DNA of 17,568 nt from Lentimicrobiaceae bacterium (GTDB lineage: Bacteria; Bacteroidota; Bacteroidia; Bacteroidales; WCHB1-69): the NCBI GenBank assembly GCA_009787485.1, contig WQWP01000039.1:1-17568 (forward strand), in the 5' to 3' direction. The position numbers were made by a program, and so were the translations under genes. The notes below the pieces were generated by a model. The model did no database searches. It saw only the letters and a list, made by a program, of their open reading frames with translations, and was not told the DNA's origin. This document shows, in pieces, positions 1 to 5,374 of the stretch. Every line of letters starts with the position of its first letter. The first letter of the stretch is position 1.

Positions 1-2665
1 CCTGATTATCGCTTGTTCCATTATTTACGGTTTTGCTTAACCATAATCCTGAAACTTTATATCTTGCGCCATTCATTGTACCGGTAAAATTAGTATTGTT
101 GTCGCCAAGGGCGTGCCATCCTGTAGCGCCCCATTTTGTATATCCAAAGCCTCCCTCTGCAAGATAGGCGGTGAGGTCTATGTCGTTGCAGAGTTTAAAA
201 CTCTTGTGCCTGAAATAGCGCACACTGTCTAATTGAGCATCGGTGCAAACCATGTATGGGTTTTCGGGGTAACCATCTCCGTTTTGAAAATAGTATGGTT
301 TTGGCGTGGGCGTAAATGCCGGCGCTGTTTGCCATTTAAAATAGGGGTAAGAGCTACCCTCATCTATTTTCCAGATATTGTCGAAATCCCAAGCCTCGCC
401 GTTTAGCCAATTCGCTCCGGTTGTATAAAAAGATTCAAGATACAGGGTGTCTAAATCCACATTGGCACCTGCCTTCCGAGTTAAACTTATGATTTCAATA
501 TCTCCCGGGTTGCCGGGTTTTTCCACAATCATGATATCATTGGCGTAGTTGTGTAAATTGGTGGACGTATTAACGGATGCTGTAACACGGTTAGGGCTGG
601 TACCTGTTGATGTAGCTTCAATTTTGATATTTGCCGCCACGTTGTTTAATAATTGGGAAGAGGAATTGAAACGTTGTCCAACTATACCGCCAACATTAGC
701 GCTACCCATAACATTGCCGGTAGCGTAACAGTAGGTAATATGTGCGCCCCAACTGCTGGCATATCCCACCAAGCCGCCTACATCGGAGGCTCCGGTAACA
801 TTTCCGGTAGCATAGCAGTTTGAAATGTAAGAAGTTGAGTTCGTTGCACCACTTGCAATTCCCACTAAACCGCCTGCATAGTTGCCGGTTCCTGTAACAT
901 TTGCCGTACTGTAACATGTTGATATGGTTGATGTTATTTCGTTTGACGTACTATAAGAGTATCCCACCAAACCGCCAACATAGAGAGTTCCGGAAACTTT
1001 TCCGGTAGTGTAGCAATCTGTAATGGTCGAACTGTTACAGTATCCCACCAAACCTCCTACATTTTCTCTTCCAGTAACACCTGCAGGGGCAATCTCAACG
1101 CCAAGATTTTGTATGGCGGCGCCATTCGTATAGCCAAAAAAGCCCTGGTAATTGTCTGCTCCATAATTCGATGTTTTGCTTAACCACAATCCTGAAACTT
1201 TATATCTGGCACCGTTCATTGTGCCGGTAAAGCGGGTATCGTTGTCGCCAATGGCTTGCCATCCTGCGGCGCCCCATTTTGTATATCCAAAGCCTCCCTC
1301 TGCAAGATAGGCGGTGAGGTCTATGTTGCTACAGAGTTTAAAACTCTTGTGCCTGAAATAGCGCACACTGTCTAATTGAGCGGCTGTGCAAACCATATAT
1401 GGGTTTTCGGGGTAACCGGTTCCGCTTTGAAAATATTGTGGTTTTGGCGTGGGCGTAAATGCCGGCGCTGTTTGCCATTTGAAATAGGGGTAAGAGCTAC
1501 CCTCATCTATTTTCCAGATATTGTCGAAATCCCAAGCCTCGCCGTTTTGCCAATTTGCTCCGGTTGTGTAAAAAGATTCAAGATACAGGGTGTCTAAATC
1601 CACATTGGCACCTGCCCGCTGAGTTAAACCAATTGTTCCAATATTTCCCGGGTTTGCCTGATTTTCCACAATCATAATATCATTGGCATAGTTGTACATA
1701 TTACTACCCACATTAAATACTGTTACAGCACGGTTAAGCGATTGATAAGCGGCCGTTGTTGTAGATTCAATTTTGATATTTGCCGCCACGTTGTTTGATA
1801 TTTGATAACTGTCACTGGAGCGGTATCCGGTGATACCGGCAACCCGGTCTCCACCTTTAACATATCCGGTAGCGTAACAATAGGTAACATGCGTGTAATT
1901 TTGTTGTCCTATCAAACCACCTACGTTTGAGTTACTGGTAGCGCTTGTCGTTACATTGCCCGTAGCATAGCAGTTTGAGATTGTATTAAATGCCGGAGAC
2001 GTGTAATTCGTTGCGAACCCAACCAAACCACCTGTATTGTCGGTACCTGTAACATTTGCCGTAGAGTAACACACCGATATTGAAGATATTGCTGTTGCTG
2101 TAGTACTGTAAAGGGTTCCCACCAATCCGCCCACAAACCTTGTACCGGTAACATTTCCGGTAGTGTAACAGCCTGTAATCGTTGTATTGATCGCGTATCC
2201 CACCAAGCCGCCTGTTGACTCTCTTCCTGTAACGCCGGCAGGGGCAATCTCTACGCCAAGGTTTTTAATGGTGGCGCCTTCTGTATAGCCAAACAAGCCC
2301 TGGTTATTGTCTGTTCCATAATTCGATGTTCTGTTAATCATAAGGTTGCTTACCACCTTTCTGTTCCCGTCGAACGTTCCGTGAAAGCGGGCATTGTGGT
2401 TAAATACTATAGTGGTATTGTCTCCTATGGGCGTCCATCCGGTTCCGGTTTGGTACGCGGAGAGGTCAATATCGTTGCCGAGCCTGTAATGCGCGGCATC
2501 GTAGTCGGTATTACCTGTGTTCACGTAGGTTGCCAGCTGCGCCAGTTGCGCCGGCGTAGTAATGATGTAGGGATTTGATTCCGTGCCGTTCCCGCCGGAA
2601 AATTGAGCAAAAACGCTCATGCTGAGTGCTAACATCAGGGTTAGCGAAAGGTAGAAATTTTTCAT
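1..2665 (-). CDS. GLUG-repeat secreted surface protein (3' end outside window)
   Basis: An uninterrupted minus-strand frame runs from an ATG at 2665-2663 to the window edge (888 complete codons, no stop), so the C-terminus is missing. The N-terminus is a signal peptide: MKNF, a hydrophobic stretch (LSLTLMLALSMSV), then a cleavage-like FAQ. The mature part begins with GNGTESNPYIITTPAQLAQL and an NDIDLSAY motif, typical of the opening domain of Bacteroidota GLUG proteins. Then come repeated ~25-residue units with GGLVGY or GGLVG cores followed by CYxTGNV/CYATGNV strands, matching the GLUG motif family (PF07581). About five such units form a block, followed by a non-GLUG linker (NVAANIKIE ... 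ANVDLDTLYLESFY ... SSYPYFKW), and the whole module is repeated. GLUG proteins are thought to be extracellular adhesin-like beta-solenoids; the ligand cannot be told. Export by the T9SS is likely, but the sorting domain would lie beyond the window. Confidence 0.85.
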   Translation of the reverse strand, partial: MKNFYLSLTLMLALSMSVFAQFSGGNGTESNPYIITTPAQLAQLATYVNTGNTDYDAAHYRLGNDIDLSAYQTGTGWTPIGDNTTIVFNHNARFHGTFDGNRKVVSNLMINRTSNYGTDNNQGLFGYTEGATIKNLGVEIAPAGVTGRESTGGLVGYAINTTITGCYTTGNVTGTRFVGGLVGTLYSTTATAISSISVCYSTANVTGTDNTGGLVGFATNYTSPAFNTISNCYATGNVTTSATSNSNVGGLIGQQNYTHVTYCYATGYVKGGDRVAGITGYRSSDSYQISNNVAANIKIESTTTAAYQSLNRAVTVFNVGSNMYNYANDIMIVENQANPGNIGTIGLTQRAGANVDLDTLYLESFYTTGANWQNGEAWDFDNIWKIDEGSSYPYFKWQTAPAFTPTPKPQYFQSGTGYPENPYMVCTAAQLDSVRYFRHKSFKLCSNIDLTAYLAEGGFGYTKWGAAGWQAIGDNDTRFTGTMNGARYKVSGLWLSKTSNYGADNYQGFFGYTNGAAIQNLGVEIAPAGVTGRENVGGLVGYCNSSTITDCYTTGKVSGTLYVGGLVGYSYSTSNEITSTISTCYSTANVTGTGNYAGGLVGIASGATNSTSYISNCYATGNVTGASDVGGLVGYASSWGAHITYCYATGNVMGSANVGGIVGQRFNSSSQLLNNVAANIKIEATSTGTSPNRVTASVNTSTNLHNYANDIMIVEKPGNPGDIEIISLTRKAGANVDLDTLYLESFYTTGANWLNGEAWDFDNIWKIDEGSSYPYFKWQTAPAFTPTPKPYYFQNGDGYPENPYMVCTDAQLDSVRYFRHKSFKLCNDIDLTAYLAEGGFGYTKWGATGWHALGDNNTNFTGTMNGARYKVSGLWLSKTVNNGTSDNQ
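31..1173 (-). repeat. Long in-frame module repeat, copy nearer the C-terminus
   Basis: This stretch repeats positions 1174-2328 at an offset of 1143 bp (381 codons) across its left half; the offset grows to 1149 and then 1155 bp further right through small in-frame insertions. Positions 181-520 are nearly identical to 1324-1663 by eye, while the GLUG-encoding part is more diverged. A further copy begins at the window edge, since the segment read into position 1 again resembles the start of a module. Confidence 0.8.
1174..2328 (-). repeat. Long in-frame module repeat, copy nearer the N-terminus
   Basis: Partner of the copy at 31-1173. Shared landmarks are ccataattcgatgtt (2316 and 1161), the linker-coding stretch with ttttccacaatcat (near 1662 and 519), and cacactgtctaattgag (1364 and 221). 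All offsets are multiples of three, so the duplication keeps the reading frame. Confidence 0.8.
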
Positions 2666-2682
2666 ATTATATTGGGTTTAAA

Positions 2683-2717
2683 GATTTAAAATTTAAAGTT
2701 TAAAATTTAAAGTTTAA
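2683..2717. repeat. 7-bp tandem repeat, five units (gatttaa/aatttaa/agtttaa)
   Basis: Five consecutive heptamers: gatttaa, aatttaa, agtttaa, aatttaa, agtttaa. They end 18 bp upstream of the ATG of the GLUG gene, so they lie in its leader or promoter region. No TAnnTTTG box is obvious inside them. Confidence 0.75.
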
Positions 2718-2730
2718 GAGGTTAATTCTC

Positions 2731-2758
2731 TTAATTTTTAATTCTTAATTCTTAATCA
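2731..2758. repeat. 7-bp tandem repeat, four units (ttaattt/ttaattc)
   Basis: Four consecutive heptamers: ttaattt, ttaattc, ttaattc, ttaatca, with a related ttaattc just before (2722-2728). Same period as the arrays at 2683-2717, 2854-2909 and 4131-4165 but a different unit sequence. Confidence 0.7.
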
Positions 2759-2800
2759 TTATTCACGCGGCAAAAAAGCGGAGAAAAATGATACGATGCA

Positions 2801-2849
2801 CCAGTAATTATACGGGGTTTTGGGGGAATTTACCAGTAAAAATACGGGG
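2801..2849 (-). promoter_or_regulatory. Two 17-bp dyad elements, candidate operator of the GLUG gene
   Basis: Read on the minus strand, the elements are CCCCGTATTTTTACTGG (2849-2833) and CCCCGTATAATTACTGG (2817-2801). They differ only in the central AT-rich tetranucleotide and start 32 bp apart, about three helical turns. Each is an imperfect palindrome: CCCGTA, four A/T bases, TACTGG, with one mismatch from perfect symmetry. They lie 136-184 bp upstream of the GLUG start codon and downstream of the stop of the nuclease gene, so the GLUG gene is the only plausible target. A weak -7-like CTTTTTTG sits at 2778-2771. The binding protein is unknown; a dimeric regulator is an inference. Confidence 0.45.
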
Positions 2850-2853
2850 GGGG

Positions 2854-2909
2854 AATTAAGAATTGACAATTGAGAATTGAGAATTGGGAATTGGGAATTG
2901 GGAATTGAG
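2854..2909. repeat. 7-bp tandem repeat, eight units (aattgag/aattggg)
   Basis: Eight consecutive heptamers: aattaag, aattgac, aattgag twice, aattggg three times, aattgag. The array ends 10 bp before the stop codon of the Rpn-like nuclease gene, which is on the minus strand, so it lies just downstream of that gene. Confidence 0.85.
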
Positions 2910-2919
2910 GATGGGAGGT

Positions 2920-3948
2920 TTAACCCTTTTGCTTCTTTAGTCCGGCAATTTCGCTCATAAGTTCGGCTATTATTTTCTCTTGGTCGGCAATGGTTTGCTC
3001 TTTGTCGGCAATGGTTTGCTCCTTGTCGGCAATGGTTTGCTCTTTGTCGGCAATGGTTTGCTCCTTGTCGGCAATGGTTTGCTCTTTGTCGGCAATGGTT
3101 TGCTCTTTGTCGGCAATGGTTTGCTCTTTGTCGGCAATGGTTTGCTCTTTGTCGGCAATAATTAGCTCTTTTTGTATTATTATTTCTTCTTTTGCTTCTA
3201 TCTTGCGTTCTTTATTTTGAAGTTCCTTTAAAATATCGTCTTCCAATTCCATGGCACGCCTTTGTTTAGGGTCTTCCATGGCTTTGCGTAAACGACGGAT
3301 AATTTGTTGATACTCTTCAGGATAATCATCTTCATCTACATCCAGAATATATTTATTCATAAGATTACTTTGGTCGAATATGCTCAGTATCTTTTCGAGA
3401 TCGTTTCTGCGGCGTTTTTTCAACCGGCGAATTTGCACAATCCATGAGCGATGATGAAGACCTGCTACAAACTCTCCTGTAGCAGGAAATTCATCTCCCG
3501 TATAAGCATCCTGCACCTTGTAATCTACTTTCAAAACCGGACGTCTGGGTAAATCCATTCCGTAATCAAGAAAATAGATACAGTAAATTTGACGAGCTTT
3601 CTCCTGCTCCTTATCATAACTGTTGTCGGCGCTTTGGTAGTGCAGCCCCATATAGCGTCGAAAGCGCATCAAATCAGACAAATATTTAGCTTTTTGAAGT
3701 TCAATAATCACCGTTTTAAAACCGTCTTCTGTTTTAATTTTTGCTGAAAAATCGAGCCGGCAAACGGTCAGCGGCATCCTTTCCTTTTCCTGAGGCGGTG
3801 GCTGAATTTCCACGATGTGCTCATGGGCGCTAAATTCCAACTCCGCAATATTTTCACCAATAATAGCAGAAAGAAAGAGTTTGGCTACTTTGTTGTCTTC
3901 AAGCATGTATTTAAACACTACGTCGTATATGGGATTGGCTATATGCAT
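2920..3948 (-). CDS. Rpn family recombination-promoting nuclease / PD-(D/E)XK transposase-like (PDDEXK_2)
   Basis: A 342-residue protein. The N-terminus (NPIYDVVFKYMLEDNK) and the block LDFSAK ... VIIELQKAK followed by an arginine-rich MRFRRYMG are typical of PDDEXK_2 (PF12784), the Rpn/YhgA-like group common in Bacteroidota. Likely catalytic residues are D66 and E83-x-Q85, the ExQ variant of the (D/E)xK motif. The family carries out DNA cleavage and has been linked to recombination in E. coli; members are often multicopy and were annotated as transposases. Residues 240-340 are strongly charged coiled coil, with eight tandem copies of the heptad IADKEQT at 264-319. The ATG at 3948 is preceded by a promoter-like element. 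There are no terminal inverted repeats, so mobility of this copy is not shown. Confidence 0.85.
   Translation of the reverse strand: MHIANPIYDVVFKYMLEDNKVAKLFLSAIIGENIAELEFSAHEHIVEIQPPPQEKERMPLTVCRLDFSAKIKTEDGFKTVIIELQKAKYLSDLMRFRRYMGLHYQSADNSYDKEQEKARQIYCIYFLDYGMDLPRRPVLKVDYKVQDAYTGDEFPATGEFVAGLHHRSWIVQIRRLKKRRRNDLEKILSIFDQSNLMNKYILDVDEDDYPEEYQQIIRRLRKAMEDPKQRRAMELEDDILKELQNKERKIEAKEEIIIQKELIIADKEQTIADKEQTIADKEQTIADKEQTIADKEQTIADKEQTIADKEQTIADKEQTIADQEKIIAELMSEIAGLKKQKG
2980..3168 (-). repeat. 21-bp coding tandem repeat, nine units
   Basis: Nine consecutive 21-bp units (the last degenerate) with core gtcggcaatggtttgctc inside the nuclease gene, encoding the coiled-coil heptad EQTIADK. Units differ mostly at one position (tttgtcgg or cttgtcgg), both lysine codons, so the protein repeat is perfect. 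The opposite strand is also free of stops here in two frames, producing spurious open frames. Confidence 0.9.
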
Positions 3949-3979
3949 ACCTTTGTTTTTATTTAATTATTTCACGCCG

Positions 3980-4011
3980 CGAAAATAAAATAATTCTCAT
4001 ACAAAAATCAA
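3980..4011 (-). promoter_or_regulatory. Candidate promoter of the Rpn-like nuclease gene
   Basis: On the minus strand TTG (4011-4009), 21 bp, then TATTTTCG (3987-3980), one base from the Bacteroidota -7 box TAnnTTTG with the accepted spacing to a -33 TTG. It lies 32 bp before the start codon. Confidence 0.35.
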
Positions 4012-4130
4012 TTTTACGAAATTATTTTTCTAAAAATCAATGGGTTAAAAATTACAATAAAGTAAAAAATGGCGTTGATTTTTTGGAGAAATGTACATTT
4101 TATATGTAAAAATGCCAAATTATATTATTG

Positions 4131-4165
4131 GATTTACGATTTGCGATTTATGATTTTTAATTTAC
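4131..4165. repeat. 7-bp tandem repeat, five units (gatttac-like)
   Basis: Heptamers gatttac, gatttgc, gatttat, gattttt, aatttac in the 270-bp gap between the divergent nuclease and response regulator genes, just upstream of the regulator's candidate -7 box. Nothing else is apparent in that AT-rich gap apart from the two promoter candidates. Confidence 0.6.
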
Positions 4166-4185
4166 GAACGAAGTAAAAAAAACTA

Positions 4186-4193
4186 TATTTTTG
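4186..4193 (+). promoter_or_regulatory. Candidate -7 box of the response regulator gene
   Basis: TATTTTTG is an exact match to TAnnTTTG, 25 bp before the ATG at 4219. A -33 TTG is not seen at the expected spacing, so this is moderate to weak evidence. Confidence 0.35.
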
Positions 4194-4218
4194 TAGCGTT
4201 TTCAGAATTAATTGTTCC

Positions 4219-4866
4219 ATGCAAAAAATCAATGCTTTTTTAGTTGACGATCACGAGCTATTCCGGCTGGGCATACGAACGGCTATCGAAAGCCGGCATC
4301 CTGATATTGCTATCGTGGGGGAAGCGGGGTCGGGAGCAGAATTTTTCGATTTGCTCAAAACCACCACCGTTGATATTGTGCTTCTTGATATTGCACTTCC
4401 TGACATGAGCGGCGTTGAGATTGCCCGCCGCTTGAGAAAAGAGTACCCTTCTGTGAAAATTCTCGCCGTCTCTGCCGAAAATTCTGCCGTAATTGTACAG
4501 GAAATGCTCAATATTGGCATTGAAGGGTTTATCAGTAAACTCAACAGCAAACCCGATATACTCGCAGAAGCCTTACGCTCTATTATGCAAGGATTTGAAT
4601 ATTTCGGAAGAGATATATCCGAGATTATTCAACGGATTTATATTGCCAAAAAGAAAACAGTAGAAGTGAGTTCCGATTTTTCCGAACAGGAAAAGCAAAT
4701 TATTCAATGTTGCATGGAAGGGCTTCCTGCAAAATTAATTGCCAACCGCCTCGACATCTCCACCCGAACGGTAGATTGGCACAAATCAAATATCTTCCGG
4801 AAACTCGGTATCAAAAGTACGCTTGAAATGGTGCAGTTTGCGGTGAAAAATGGGATAATAGGATAA
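4219..4866 (+). CDS. NarL/FixJ-type response regulator (REC + LuxR HTH)
   Basis: 215 residues. The receiver domain spans about 1-120, with acidic pocket D10-D11, phosphoacceptor D57 (LLDIALPD), S85 and K107 all in place, so it should be phosphorylatable. The LuxR-type helix-turn-helix is about 150-212 (FSEQEKQIIQCCMEGLPAKL ... STRTVDWHKSNIFRKLGI). It is a DNA-binding transcription factor, most likely controlled by the sensor kinase encoded 509 bp downstream on the same strand. Its targets are unknown. The last glycine and stop codon (GGATAA) coincide with the first bases of the 25-bp repeat array that follows, so the extreme C-terminus may have been shaped by the repeat. Confidence 0.93.
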   Translation: MQKINAFLVDDHELFRLGIRTAIESRHPDIAIVGEAGSGAEFFDLLKTTTVDIVLLDIALPDMSGVEIARRLRKEYPSVKILAVSAENSAVIVQEMLNIGIEGFISKLNSKPDILAEALRSIMQGFEYFGRDISEIIQRIYIAKKKTVEVSSDFSEQEKQIIQCCMEGLPAKLIANRLDISTRTVDWHKSNIFRKLGIKSTLEMVQFAVKNGIIG

Positions 4867-4985
4867 AAGCCTGCGGCGATAAAAGGGATAAAAGCCTGCG
4901 GCGATAAAAGGGATAAAAGCCTGCGGCGATAAAAGGGATAAAAGCCTGCGGCGATAAAAGGGATAAAAGCCTGCGGCGATAAAGG
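4861..4985. repeat. 25-bp tandem repeat, about five units (left array)
   Basis: Units start at 4861, 4886, 4911, 4936 and 4961 (the last diverges at its end). Each reads ggataaaagc, ctgcggcgat, then aaaag. The first four are identical. The array covers the regulator's stop codon and continues into aaaggcttcgcgataaa (4981-4997), the reverse complement of a stretch of the right array at 5393-5559. The core gcctgcggcgataaa is the inverted counterpart of tttatcgccgaaggc there. Confidence 0.92.
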
Positions 4986-5018
4986 CTTCGCGATAAAAAG
5001 GATAAAAATTATAATGCT

Positions 5019-5372
5019 ATGGGTAATAAATATTTAAGGTTTGAGGAGTTGGAAGTATGGCAAGATGCAATGAAGTTGTGTAAGAAAATATATTTTGTAT
5101 TAAAAGATTGCAAAGATTATGGGTTAAAGGATCAAATGCAAAGAGCCTCTGTTTCTATTCCTTCAAATATAGCAGAAGGATATGAACGCAAGGGTTCTAA
5201 AGAAACTGTACAATTTCTTTATATTGCAAAAGGTTCATGTGGAGAACTGCGCACACAATTGTATATTGCAACAGATTTAGGATATATAGAACAACAAAAC
5301 TGCAAACAATTAATAGAAGAAACAATCAACTTAAGTATAAAAATATATCGCTACATACAGTCTATTCAGTAA
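5019..5372 (+). CDS. Four-helix-bundle protein, 23S rRNA intervening-sequence protein family
   Basis: 117 residues, full length for PF05635/TIGR02436. Diagnostic features: an N-terminal FEELEVWQDAMKL helix (8-20), the conserved LKDQMQRASVSIPSNIAEG block (36-54), and FLYIAKGSCGELRTQL (66-81). The family was first found in ORFs inside 23S rRNA intervening sequences and is related to the Avd accessory proteins of diversity-generating retroelements; no biochemical activity is established for stand-alone members. It lies between a response regulator and its probable kinase and is flanked on both sides by repeat arrays of opposite orientation. G+C of 5041-5160 is 39 of 120, against 58 of 120 for 4381-4500 in the regulator, though the kinase's 5' part is equally AT-rich. 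Its stop is 2 bp before the kinase ATG, so the two are probably translationally coupled. Confidence 0.9.
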   Translation: MGNKYLRFEELEVWQDAMKLCKKIYFVLKDCKDYGLKDQMQRASVSIPSNIAEGYERKGSKETVQFLYIAKGSCGELRTQLYIATDLGYIEQQNCKQLIEETINLSIKIYRYIQSIQ

Positions 5373-5374
5373 CA

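Noticed and set aside
1951..2247. Minus-strand ORFs of 98 and 71 codons (also 702-917) inside the GLUG gene
   Set aside because: They are in other frames of the same strand as the long GLUG frame, which is open for 888 codons with signal peptide and repeated motifs.
2970..3220. Three additional open frames across the 21-bp repeat of the nuclease gene, on both strands
   Set aside because: They exist only because a 21-bp repeat without stops is open in several frames; their translations are pure repeat and the nuclease frame has clear family motifs.
2920..3948. The Rpn-like nuclease as a complete insertion sequence
   Set aside because: No terminal inverted repeats or target-site duplication could be found around the gene; the flanking heptamer arrays differ in sequence on each side.
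5237..5374. Kinase start at the ATG at 5237
   Set aside because: This would overlap most of the conserved C-terminal half of the four-helix-bundle gene in another frame and adds 46 residues with no domain; the ATG at 5375 follows that gene by 2 bp.
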